DNA from: Mytilus edulis
Lineage: Eukaryota; Mollusca; Bivalvia; Mytilida; Mytilidae
Length of the DNA stretch: 64,000 nt
Assembly (NCBI RefSeq): GCF_963676685.1
Contig: NC_092350.1
Location: 3,895,486-3,959,485 of the forward strand
Reading direction: 5' to 3'
Shown: one piece after another, positions 47,575 through 60,300 of the stretch
Position numbering within the stretch: the stretch's first letter is position 1
Layout: the number at the start of each line of letters is the position of its first letter
Notes under the pieces: generated by a model
What the model was told of the DNA's origin: nothing
Databases searched by the model: none
Seen by the model: the letters and a program-made list of their open reading frames with translations, nothing else
Program-made: the position numbers and the translations under genes

Positions 47575-47947
47575 AATCTTCCCTTCGTAAATTTTACAGA
47601 CGCCATCACGAATAGATTGACCGTTATGGAATATACGTTTTACAGGTGATATCGGATATGTTACTTATGTAGCAACTTCAATCCCGTTCATTTTTCTTTT
47701 TTGACCTGCATAATTAGACTTATTATCGGGTTGGTACAGACATGAGATACTCAACGGGTGCCGCATGTGGAGCAGTATTTACTTACACTTCCGGAGCACC
47801 TGAGATCTACTCAAGTTTTTGGTGGGGTTCGTGTTGCTTAGTTTCGTGTGAACTAATGTTTGTCTGTTTTTTTATCCATGGCGTTGTCAGTTTATTTTTG
47901 ATTTATGCGTTTAAATGTCCCACTGGTATCTTTCGCTCCTCTTTTAG
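47575..47947 (+). repeat. Interspersed repeat R1 with ORF-end remnant
   Basis: CGTAAATTTTACAGACGCCA (RKFYRRHHE, then stop) followed by the R1 tail to TTTCGCTCCTCTTTTA. Diverged copy of the 32792-33184 element. Confidence 0.7.
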
Positions 47948-49504
47948 ATATTGCATGGACATTACCTATAAATGCGGAGATTTTTAATTTCAAAATGTTG
48001 AGTTTCGTGGCTTTTAAAACTTTTTTTGCATTGAAATTACTAAGTTAAACTCGTATTATTAAATTTTGGATGTAACGCGTCTTTTGATTGACTGACGTAT
48101 TTTGTTTATCAGCTCATAGACATAATTTAGTCATGCGACCATGACGTCATCAACGTTTTTTCATGAATTACTATGGTTTAAAATGGAATTTAGAATTCAA
48201 TTATATAAGAAATAACTGTACACGGGTTGGTGGTATTTCTTTATGCATGTATTTAGACAGACAAAATACAGTCATTCGATAAAATAACCTTTTAGCTGAC
48301 TTTGATATGTCACTTAATCTGGAAAAAAATATATTAGTTGCATTTCACATGTTTAAATTTACGAAAAACTTAGCGAATACACACAATATAACTTCAAAGT
48401 TTTCTGTTAAGTTGTAATCTTTCTATTTAGTGAAAAATGTACGTGTTTTCTTCAACACTAAATCGACCAAAATCGCTTTGTTTGAAGTATTTAATATACA
48501 ATCGATGACATGGCATATTATAAAATTGGATTACCGACAATTTATTAAGCATTGTTTTATTTAGCAGACAGTATCGTACTTATTGACTGTCTGGGTCAAT
48601 AGTTACTATACTGTAAATGTTATATATCCTGGTAACGTTAACTATTTATAGAATGGTGTGGAGTACAGCATTGACTATTCGAAAACAGTAGCCAAGTTTG
48701 ATTGATAGATTGATTAAATAATTGTGTTTAATTAACGGTGTGTCAGCCAAAAGGAAAGCTAAATAGTAGTGGTCCAATGTCAAAGACATGGTGCTAGACC
48801 TTGAAGGTACTACATGTATGTCTCCAAACATATTAACATTTCTCCTAATGCAATATTGAATGTCGTGTTTAAACAAGCCAGTACAAAAATAATTCAATAT
48901 ATCCACTATTTTAACGATATAATAAATATGGAAGAATTTGTTGTAAATGTGTAAAATTAGACAAAACATATTAACCAATCCACTTCAGTACATGTAATGA
49001 TGTGTGACACTTTTTTTAATGACGTTGAGTTATCAGATTTTAACACGAGTAGTAAATCACGTTTTATAAATCTCTGACGTACCAAAATGCAACCGTTACA
49101 TTTCTTTCTTTACTGTTAAACAAATGACCCTTCATGCACGTATTTAAACACTTAACTGGTGAAGTCAATAGGTTTTATACAATTTTAGTTTCAGTAATGC
49201 AGTTGTTTTTCTTCTGATTAATAAACTATCGCTTTCGTCAATCTTTGCAATATAATAAGATATTATATTAAATTAATGTAAACATTCTTCATGGTGGTTC
49301 ATGAGTCATTATGCATGTAGAGCCTTTATGATGATCAATAAATCAATTCACCATTGAAACGAATTTCATTATGACAGAGCAACGTATACCATTAAAAAAA
49401 AGTTCCAAAGTTGTGACGGAATGAATATTTCGCAGTTGATTTGAGAAAGCCCGTGTTTGAAGCGAGACCGATTTCAATGCGCATGATATTTTCATTACTT
49501 CAAA

Positions 49505-50390
49505 AATAAACTGCTGCGCCATGAGCGCATGATACGCCCGACGTCTTATGTGGAAGTTATATGCAATAATCATAAATAGTTTCTGAGAAAGTTTTAAGCA
49601 ATAACCATATATAGTTTTTGAGACACGGCGGGAAACCCCCCACCCTGTTTTTTTTTTTTTTTACAAAAAACTAAATATCACAAAAATAAACTTTTGAATC
49701 AGAACCAAAAAGTATACAGAACTTTAGATTAATATAACAAAGAAGTGTGTAAAGTTTTAAGCAAAAATCATAAATTATTTTTGAGATACGGCGCGACATG
49801 CAAAAAAACCTCCCCTGTTTAACAAAATACTCAATAACTCAAAAATAAAATTTTGAATCATCACCAAAAAGTATACAGATCTTAAGATTAATATAACAAA
49901 GACATGTGTAAAGTTTGTAGCAATAATCATAAATCGATTTTGAGATATGGCGCGACATGTAAAAAAGACCTCCCCCTTTTTTTACAAAATACTCAATAAC
50001 TCAAAAATGAAATTTTGAATCATCACCAAAAAGTATACAGATATTAAGATTAATATAACTAAGAAGTGTTTAAAGTTTTAAGCCATAATCAAGAATCGTT
50101 TTTGAGATACAGTGCGACATGTGAAAAAAACACGACCCTGTTTTAGTTACAAAGTGCCGTAAATCAAAAAGTTTAAATATAATTTTCACCAAAAAGTATA
50201 CAGATCATTTGACCATCATAAGAAACAACTATATCAAGTTTCATGAAATTTGGATAAGTCGTTCTCAAGTTACGGTGCGACATGTTTAAGCCGGACAGAC
50301 GGGCAGACAGACGGACGGACAGACGGACACCGGACATGTGTATACCATAATACTTAACATTACGTCAACATTACGGGCGTATAAAAAATT
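49505..50390. mobile_element. Element present in duplication unit 1, absent from unit 2
   Basis: In unit 2 the sequence runs ATTACTTCAAAAAAATTATAG without interruption at ~62800; here ~880 bp lie between ATTACTTCAAAAA and AAAAATTATAGTAGG. It has short inverted ends ATACGCCCG (49532-49540) and CGGGCGTAT (50374-50382), about five internal tandem units of ~161 bp (each with TTTTGAGATACGGCGCGACA-like sequence, from 49614 to 50285), and a run of CGGACAGACGG near 50300. No coding frame. Confidence 0.75.
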
Positions 50391-50461
50391 ATAGTAGGAA
50401 TATAAATAAACTAAAGTAACATATTTTTTTAGCGTATTTGTTTTTTGTTTTTACATAAATT

Positions 50462-50600
50462 ATGCCGTTAGTTTCTCGTTTGAATTGTTTTACATTTGCT
50501 CTTTGTTGAAAGCCGTACGTTGACCTACGTTAATTTCTGTGTCATTTGGTGTCTTGTGGATAGTTGTCTCATTTGCAATCATACAACACCGTCTTATTTG
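50462..50600 (+). repeat. Interspersed repeat R3 fragment
   Basis: CCGTTAGTTTCTCGTTTGAA, GTTGACCTACGTTAATTTCTG, GATAGTTGTCTCATTTGCAA. Shared with unit 2 at 62885-63060, so it predates the duplication. Confidence 0.65.
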
Positions 50601-51234
50601 TACAATTATAGGTATGGTTCCATGTGTATACAGTGAACATAGGGTTGGCAGAATAGACTTATTGATGAAGGTTATAACCATACATATATTGTTCAGTCAC
50701 TGTGACTGGCATTTGGGGGGATACAAATCATTCGTTCATGGATAGTATAAAGCAATATTAAAGTGATTCTTTTCTGTATAATGTATTCTGGTGTTGCGTG
50801 AAGGTCTTGCCTTCCTCTACTGTTATGCTCAAGAGTGACTAGGGACTAGAAATATGGTCAACACTGGTCTCACTCCAACCAGCTTGAAAACCCTCGAAAA
50901 AGTAGGTTATCCGTTTGACTGTGAGGGATGTATAAGTATGCAGCCACGTGCGGAGAGAATAGGGACGTAAAATCCGAGTGTAAAAAGAGTGCCACAATAT
51001 TTGAACTTTGCACGTTAAGAACCCTTACAACAACTCTCTGAAGGGTTCGTAAGTGGCCTGCTGTAATTCTTAACGTTCCTATTCTGAAAACAACATTTAA
51101 AATCCAGAGATGTATAAATACGAAGAAAAGTGAAAAGCTTTAATGACAAAAAATACATATCTAATTTTGTTTACATAAATAGAATAGTTTAATTCATAAT
51201 ATAGTAACCGTAGACCAAATTTGTAAGCCGTTCT

Positions 51235-51240
51235 TTTATT
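51235..51240 (-). promoter_or_regulatory. Poly(A) signal of FABP gene B
   Basis: AATAAA on the minus strand, 62 bases past the stop codon of the gene; the duplicated copy has it at 63727-63732. Confidence 0.6.
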
Positions 51241-51301
51241 CTATCTATCCAACAACAGCTTATTAACGGCGGTCTTATAACATTTCCTGGTCTATCATAC
51301 T

Positions 51302-54300
51302 TTAGGATACTTTTATTAATGTCATTGTCATTGATGTACCATCTTCCAGTTTGATTGTCTGGAAAGCAATAATAAACATATTTATTGATTGTGTAAAAAA
51401 TGATAATTGTTTGCTTAAAAAAACAATCAAATGAAAACGATGACGAGTTTAGAATTATATATTTCTACGAAAAACCAGTAGGGACATTCTGTTGTTAAAA
51501 TTTCTAATTTCAAAATTGACATTTCTCAGTTCCAACTTGCAATTTCTCTGTTTAAAAATAAAATATGTCCGTTCCATGTTTACATTCATCTCAACTTAGA
51601 ATTGAGAAATATCAAATGGAAACGAGGAATTAAGATTTAAGTTTGTCCCTACCAGTCTTGATAATTGTAATTATGATAATTCTGTTTTATCATTCGCAAA
51701 TCACTAGGTTATGGAATAAAATTGATCAGGTACGACCGAGAACAAAACCGATGGAGAGCATATAAACCAAAAAGAACCTAAAGAGTAGACAATACATCTA
51801 TGGAAAAAAATGCCTTATAAATTTGCGACATTAATTTAGGCAAAATGATATGATCATTTTATGAACTAGTAATTTACAGGTAAAATACATGTATATATGA
51901 ATTATTCATTATGACATATAAAATGATTGTTATCCCTCAGGTCTGATACACTCCAAACAATGGTACCGAAACAGTGTTAGAAACAAATTAGGAAAATATA
52001 CACTCCAAACAACGGTACCGAAACAGTGTTAGAAACAAATTAGGAAAATATACACTCCAAACAACGGTACCGAAACAGTGTTAGAAACAAATTAGGAAAA
52101 TATACACTCCAAACATCGGTACCGAAACAGTGTTAGTAACAAATTAGGAAAATATACACTCCAAACAACGGCACCGAAACAGTGTTAGAAACAAATTAGG
52201 AAAATATACACTCCAAACAACGGTACCGAAACAGTGGTAGAAACAAATTAGGAAAAAATACACTCCAAACAACGGTACCGAAACAGTGGTAGAAACAAAT
52301 TAGGAAAATATACACTCCAAACAACGGTACCGAAACAGTGTTAGAAACAAATTAGGAAAATATACACTCCAAACAACGGTACCGAAACAGTGTTAGAAAC
52401 AAATTAGGAAAATATACACTCCAAACAACGGTACCGAAACAGTGTTAGAAACAAATTAGGAAAATATACACTCCAAACATCGGTACCGAAACAGTGTTAG
52501 TAACAAATTAGGAAAATATACACTCCAAACAACGGCACCGAAACAGTGTTAGAAACAAATTAGGAAAATATACACTCCAAACAACGGTACCGAAACAGTG
52601 GTAGAAACAAATTAGGAAAAAATACACTCCAAACAACGGTACCGAAACAGTGGTAGAAACAAATTAGGAAAATATACACTCCAAACAACGGTACCGAAAC
52701 AGTGTTAGAAACAAATTAGGAAAATATACACTCCAAACAACGGTACCGAAACAGTGTAAGAAACAAATTAGGAAAATATAACCTCCAAACAACGGTACCG
52801 AAACAGTGTTAGAAACAAATTAGGAAAATATACACTCCAAACATCGGTACCGAAACAGTGTTAGTAACAAATTAGGAAAATATACACTCCAAACAACGGC
52901 ACCGAAACAGTGTTAGAAACAAATTAGGAAAATATACACTCCAAACAACGGTACCGAAACAGTGGTAGAAACAAATTAGGAAAAAATACACTCCAAACAA
53001 CGGTACCGAAACAGTGGTAGAAACAAATTAGGAAAATATACACTCCAAACAACGGTACCGAAACAGTGTTAGAAACAAATTAGGAAAATATACACTCTAA
53101 ACAACGGTACCGAAACAGTGGTAGAAACAAATTAGGAAAATCAATAAAATCTCCTTGTATTATTATTTAATCCTTCCTTTACTAATTTATTTTTGTTTTA
53201 GCGATATTTGTGACTAATCATATGTAATGAAACCAAAATACTATACCTCTAGCATTTTCTTGCCGGTAACAACCCGTGTTATTGTCAATGTCTCCCAACC
53301 AGTGGCTTCACCCGATTCCACTTCTGTCATTTTGGTATCAGAATCGAAGGTGATAGTATACTTATAATCAATAAAAAGACAAAAACAGTTTTTGTTTACT
53401 CCTAAAACCGAACAAAACTTATTTTAAGAGCATTTTAAGATACGATAAATTTAAATTTTGAAGACCGTACGGTGACCTATAGTTGTTAATGTTTGTGTCA
53501 TTTTGGTCTTTTGTGGATAGTTGTCTCATTGGTAATCATTCTACATCTTCTTTTTTATATATGTACTCCGTTTTAAGTCTATATGATAAACTATCTAAAT
53601 TCAAAAGTTTAAAAAAAGACAAACAGACCGGAAATAAAATTCCGTCCAATCATGCTATGGTAGACTAGAAATGAAATGACTGCAACATGTATATAAGAAC
53701 TGGTCTTTTACCACGACATTCATGTGTTTGCATTAAATTGGTTTCATGAATAATCATAGGGGAAATCAATATGGTGCCAAATACAGCAAAAATGAAAATA
53801 ATATGTAAGTTTTAAAGAAAAAGTTATTCTCATTGCAAAACATACAGATGGGTGCGGTCCTAACCTTGACAAAAGTTAACTTAGAGTTAACTTGTTGACT
53901 GCTTTCTAAGTTAACTTGAGAATTTTTAAGCAGTCAAGCAAGTTAACTTCGTCGTTGGTGGACCAGACCTACGGTCTGCTTTTTTAGGACTGCTGCAGAC
54001 CTATCGACAAGTCTATTCCAGACCAGACCTGTGGACAAGTCTGCTTTTGACCAGTCCTGAGGACAGGTCTGTCCCAGACCAGACCTGTGGACAAGTCTGC
54101 TTTTGACCAGTCCTGAGAACAGGTCTGCCTCAGACCAGACCTGTGGACAGGTCTGCTCCTGACCAGACCTGAGGACAGGTCTGCTTTTGACCAGACCTGT
54201 GGACAAGTCTGCTATTGACCAGACCTGAGGACAGGTCTGCTTATGACAGATTATCGTTATAAGAGTTTTCATATCAGCCTTGAGCTTTCCGCATGATTAA

Positions 54301-57300
54301 AATATGTAAACAACATTCGCATTGTTTTTCCACAGATATCATTTATTATTTACTCGCTAGACTCTACTAGATATTATACAAATGCTCTCTTTTATTTGAT
54401 ATACATGTATTCTTATATAAATAAAAAATGGCTATACGATCACACAGAGTTTTTTGTATTAGAAGGCGGATAGAAAGGTTATCCAACGCATCGGAACAAT
54501 ATTCTTATATCACGGGATATCGGCAACATTGTCTACGTTACTTCGTTCCCCGTTGTTTACCTGTCCCTTCCTAAATTTTACTTTATGCATAAATTAATAC
54601 TTGCATGGATATTTCATTGATATTCAACTTGTTTGCATTGGATTTACTATTCTATTTCCCGCAGAATATTCTAACAGAAATTGTACAGTGTCCGTAAGCA
54701 TACGGTGTGGTAAAACTATCAACAATCTCGTCAAATTCGTCAGATTTATCGAGAGATTTGTCATTGCCGATATTTATATGGGACGTCCTATAATTATACT
54801 CAATGCGCACTCTAATGAAATAATTGCCACTTGACGTTTAACTATTAACAAAATCAATCAACCGACATAATATATTCCAAGAAGAGAACCTCGTATACTT
54901 TTTTTATTAAATCATTGTAAATAGTACCAGAGACATATAATACAATTATATATTATATGTCTCTGATAGTACAAATGAATTCAGATATGTCAGTGTTGGT
55001 ACTTTGATGATGTGGCATAATAGTTTTGTTTTACACGTACACTATCATGAACTCCTATATGATCTGACTGTTATTATGAATAAAGAAATGAAATTCTGAC
55101 ATTCTCAATTTAATCAAAATATTTTTTGGATTAATAGTTTTCCAATATTATTGATTACGTGTACATTTACGGTCCTACTAAAATGTGAACAGGAGCGCCA
55201 GGAGAAGACATTAAGGCGCTCGGTACAATGGTATGCAGGTATATAGATTTGCAAATAAAAGTGCACATATGATCAGTTTTGGTCAACTAATTTTGTTTTC
55301 CAAGTCAGCATGAGGTATTAAAACTACTGAAATTTTGTAACGTATCAATATTTTGAATAAAAGGAGGACACGCTGGTATCCCAAATTTATGCGAACAAAA
55401 ATTTGTTGTTATTAAATTGCAATATTGCTGTCCATTGTCATGATTATATTATACATTGATTCCTGACATAAAAAATATGGCTGATTAATACTATGCGGGT
55501 ACGTCATGGTGTATATAGATTTACAAATTAAAGTGCACATATGGTCAGTTTTGGTAATGCGCTCAAATAATTTTGTTGTACATGTCAGCTGGAGGTATCA
55601 AAACTACTGAAATTTTGTTACGTATCAATATTTTGAATGAAATGAGGACATGCTGGTATCCTAAATTTATGCGAACAAAAATTTGTTGTTATTTTATTGC
55701 AATATTGCTGTCCATTGTCATGATTGTATTATACATTGAATCCTGACATTAAAAATAAGGCTGATTTACTATGCGGGTATATAGATTTACAATTTAAAGT
55801 TCACATATGGTCAGTTTTGGTAATGCGGTCAAATTATGTTGTACAAATCAGCTGGAGGTATCAAAACTACTGAAATTTTGTTACGTATCAATATTTTGAA
55901 TAAAATGAGGACATGCTAGTATCCTAAATTTATGCGAACCAAAATTTGTTGTTATTATATTGCAATATTGCTGTCCATTGTCATGATTGTATTATACATT
56001 GAATCCTGACATTAAAAATATAAGGCTGATTTACTGTGCTGGTATATAGATTTATAATTTAAAGTTCACGTATGGCATTGTATGGTCAGTTTTGGTAATA
56101 CGGTCAAATAATTTTGTTGTACAAGTCAGCTGGAGGTATCAAAACTACTGAAATTTTGTTACGTATCAATATTTTGAATAAAATGAGGACATGCTGGTAT
56201 CCTAAATTTATGCGAACCAAAATTCGTTGTTATTATATTGCAATATTGCTGTCCATTGTCATGATTGTATTATACATTGAATCCTGACATAAAAAATATT
56301 GCTGATTTACTATGCGGGTATATAGATTTACAAATTAAAGTGCATATATGGTCAGTTTTGGTGGATGCGGTCAAATAATTTTGTTGTACAAGTCCACTGG
56401 AGGCATCAAAACTACTGAAATTTTGTTACGTATCAGTATTTTAAGTAAAAAGAGGACATGCTGGCACCCTTAATTTAGGCAAACAAAAATTTGTTGTTAT
56501 TATATTGCAATATTGCTGTCCATTGTCATGATTGTATTATACATTGAATCCTGACATTAAAAATAAGGCTGATTTACTATGCTGGTATATAGATTTACAA
56601 TTTAAAGTTCACATATGGTCAGTTTTGGTAATGTGGTCAAATAATTTTGTTGTACAAGTCAGCTGGAGGTATCAAAACAGCTGAAATTTTGTTACGTATC
56701 AATATTTTGAATAAAATGAGGACATGCTGGTATCCTAAATTTATGCGAACCAAATTTTTTTGTTATTATATTGCAATTTTGATGTCCATTGTCATGATTG
56801 TAATATACATTGAATCCTGACATAAAAAATATGGCTGATTTACTATGCGGGTATATAGATTTACAAATTAAAGTGCACATATGGTCAGTTTTGGTGAATT
56901 CAGTCAAATAATTTAGTTGTACAAGTCAGCTGGAGGTATCAAAACTACTGAAATTTTGTTACATATCAATATTTTGAATAAAATGAGGACATGCTGGTAT
57001 CCCAAATTGATGTGAACAAAAATTTGTTGTTATTATATTGCAGTATTGCTGTCCATTGTCATGATTGTATTATACATTGATTCTGGCATAAAAAATATGG
57101 CTGATTAACTATGCAGGTATATAGATTTACAAATTAAAGTGCACATATGGTCAGTTTTGGTGGATGCGGTCAAATAATTTTGTTGTACAAGTCAACTGGA
57201 GGTATCAAAACTACTGAAATTTTGTTACGTATCAATATTTTGAATAAAATGAGGACATGCTGGTATCCTAAATTTATGCGAAAAACAATTTGTTGTTATT

Positions 57301-60300
57301 ATATTGCAATATTACTGTCTATTGTCATGACTGTATTATACATTGAATCCTGACATAAAAAATATGGCTGATTTACTCTATGGGTATATAGATTTACAAA
57401 TTAAAGTGCATATATCATGTATATGGTCAGTTTTGGTGGATGCGGCCAAATAATTTTGTTGTACAAGTCAACAGGAGGCATCAAAACTACTGAAATTTTG
57501 TTACGTATCAGTATCATAAGTAAAAAGGGGACATGCTGGCACCCTTAATTAAGGCGAACAAAAATTTGTTGTTATTATATTGCAATTTTGCTGTTATTAT
57601 ATTTTGGTCAAATAATTTTGTTGTACAAGTCAGCTGGAGGTATCAAAACTACTGAAATTTTGTTACGTATCAATATTTTGAATAAAATGAGGACATGCTG
57701 GTATCTTAAATTTATGCGAACCAAAATTTTTTGTTATTATATTGCAATTTTGCTGTCCATTGTCATGATTGTATTATACATTGAATCCTGACATAAAAAA
57801 ATATGGCTGATTTACTATGCGGGTATATCGATTTACAAATTAAAGTGCATATATGGTCAGTTTTGGTGGATGCGGTCAAATAATTTTGTTGTACAAGTCA
57901 ACTGGAGGCATCAAAACTACTGAAACTTTGTTACGTATCAGTATTTTGAGTAAAATTATTATTAATTGAGGCGAACAAAAATTTGAATTAAACTATTGCT
58001 GATTGTGGCTGCATAGTTCAAGGATGTATACCTAACAAGGACGTATACACCTAACATCAAATATACTTCTTTTCAAAAATATACATAATATGATTGAATT
58101 TGATCTCGGAATATATATATATTTATATTCAGTTCCTGTTATCATTGTAACCGAGATCGTTTTTATAATAGATAGATTGTCAGATCACAGATAAATTTGT
58201 GTTACGTTCTGTGCGTACTTATTTTCAAATATTTGTGTTTAATCCTGTTCATAAAACGGAAGTATTAATTTTCAAATTACTTTATTTTCGATGTTTATAC
58301 TACGAAACAAAGATACTAAAATATTTTTTTTTAAATCAACGAAGAGCGGTCCTGGTTACAAGTTAACTTAGTGTTGAGCAGACCAGTCAAAAGTTAACTT
58401 GGGAACAGGTCTGGTTTTGATCGGATTTGTCCAAGCAGAAGTTAACTTTGTGGCAGGACCGGTTTCCAAGTTAACTTATGTTAACTTTATGACAGGACTG
58501 GTTCCGTAGTTAACTTATGTTAACTTTATGACAGGACTGGTTCGAAGTTAACTTATATCAATAGCGGACCTGTTTCCAAGTTAACTTTTTGGCAGACATA
58601 AAAACAGTCCTAGGAACAAGTCCGCTTTTCAAGTTAACTAGATTTTGGTCCTAGGACTGGTCAGAGCAGTCCTATATTCGGTCACAGGTTAACTTTGAAT
58701 GACCAGTCCAAATGACTGGTTATCAAGTTACTTGCTGTACAGGTTAGGAGTGCACCCATCTGTAGGACTTGTTACAAAATAAGAGACATGCCATTACCTT
58801 AACTCCCTTTCCAAACATATCAGTTTCTGTCACTTCCTCTCCAGACTTGAATTTGTATGTTTTATCTGGACCAGCTGTGCTTTTAATATCACAAATCCAC
58901 ATGTCGCCATCTTTTTTGAAATCTACCTCAAATTTAGCATTTCTGAACTCCTCAACATATTCACTAGGTATTTCTTAAATAGATTAAGAAAAATATCGAA
59001 TTCATATCAAAATGCCTTGAACAAGAGAATTACTATGATGATAATCTAATTAAATCATAAATATGCTGCATATCAAGATGAGTAAGTACCCTAGCAAAGT
59101 TAAATAGGACATGTGTATAGAAATTGAAGGGCAAGTCTATACTTTATAAGTCTTGTATGTGTTCTTTTAATTTTGGTTCATTCTTATTTTTGGGATCATA
59201 GTCCATTTTCGCTGAACCATTAGTATTTGTTCTGAAGTCCGCACAGGTTGTAATCAAACATTAAACGTATAATACATGTACATTCACTATTCGGGGAAAA
59301 AAAACTAATTCAAAATTAGAATACCACTAATATTAACGTGACATACAAGAATGACACGTATATGAACGTGTAGCGCATGAAAGAACTTCCTCTGACAAAG
59401 TTGAACTTAGTTTTCTGCTTTAATTTCTTTTTAATTTCTAAAGCAATTTTTCATATATTTTTGAATACTTTTGCATTGAACCATGATATCCTGATGAAGT
59501 TAAATCAATGAATGCGTTTCAGACGCCTCAAAATTATATATATGTCCTGAGATTTGTATGTTCACGAATTGAAAACTTTTTGATCTTTAAATTTTTGGAT
59601 ATTTTTTCTTCAAATTCAATTTATGTTTTTGGTAAATTGAACAGAAAATGTTAGGAATTATGTCATTTCCCGAGAAACAGTTACCTTTTACATTGCATTT
59701 AAATATTTAAAGGATTTTTTTTTTATTTAATCTAGCTGTACAGTGATATTTATTAGTATAAATTTTCAATAGATATTTTAATCCCGTCTCTCATAATTCT
59801 TTTTAGAATGGCATTAATATTTTATATTATTGTATGTGTTCATGTAATATGTTATGTATTGTAATATTAATGGTGAGACGTAAATAAACTATTTGTATTG
59901 TATTGTATTTAAAACCGGTTTTTAATTGTGTCAAATAAACACAATTGCACACCCATCAATAATTTTCATATTTGATTAGACCTGTGCGATCTCATATTTC
60001 ACAAATGAATGTGTATATATATATTTATTTTTTGATAAAATATGTTTCTCTAATGATTATCAAATATATTTTTGTATTTTAACAAACGAAGTTACACCGC
60101 AACACCCCCACCCACCCCACCATTTCGAGTGTCTGTTAAATTCCCTATAAAGTTGATATTTTTTTTTACATCTGTAAGCACATTTCCATTTATTCAGTGA
60201 GCAGATAAAAGTTATGATCCTCAAACTCAGCCAATCATCTTCTGAGATAATCGGCAACCGCATAGAATAGAAACTATAAAAAAAAGCTTAAAATAATATA

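Larger units (their letters stand above)
48400..51500. repeat. FABP-cluster duplication, unit 1 left end
   Basis: This stretch recurs at 61660-64000 with high similarity (for example AAAATGTACGTGTTTTCTTC, GTTAACTATTTATAGAATGG versus GTTAACTATTGATAGAATGG, and the complete exon 4 of FABP). The spacing is about 13.25 kb at the left and 12.49 kb at exon 4; the difference is mainly the extra element at 49505-50382. It is therefore the 3' flank of a tandemly duplicated FABP gene unit. Confidence 0.88.
53843..58764. mobile_element. 4.9-kb TIR element with satellite core, filling FABP B intron 2
   Basis: Left end TACAGATGGGTGCGGTCCTA (53843) and right end, read inward on the other strand, TACAGATGGGTGCACTCCTA, continuing ACCT in both: 22 of 24 bases match. 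Flanking TA could be a target duplication. Order inside: AAGTTAACTT subterminal motifs, a GACCAGACCTG array (53960-54250), a unique part (54290-55200) with a 77-codon frame of unknown nature (54601-54834), a ~270-bp satellite array (55230-57990), another unique part, then many AAGTTAACTT and GACAGGACTGGTT motifs (58340-58760). No transposase. The right end is 33 bp from the exon-2 splice donor. The superfamily is not clear to me. Confidence 0.7.

Noticed and set aside
48646-48978. 110-codon minus frame, partly conserved at 61830-62102
   Set aside because: Conservation is due to the recent duplication; the second copy is broken and there is no domain.
51950-53140. CRISPR-like array of regular repeats
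   Set aside because: Units are contiguous 52-bp repeats without unique spacers, in a eukaryotic intron; a minisatellite.
53943-54272. 109-codon minus frame with repeated QTCPQVWS-like peptide
   Set aside because: It is the translation of the palindromic 31-bp DNA array and lacks any start context or domain.
54601-54834. 77-codon frame inside the large TIR element as a transposase
   Set aside because: Too short, and no DDE, HTH or zinc-finger pattern; left as an unknown frame.
56692-57791. 60-70-codon frames recurring every ~270 bp
   Set aside because: They follow the satellite period and are opened or closed by single changes between units; no sign of selection on codons.
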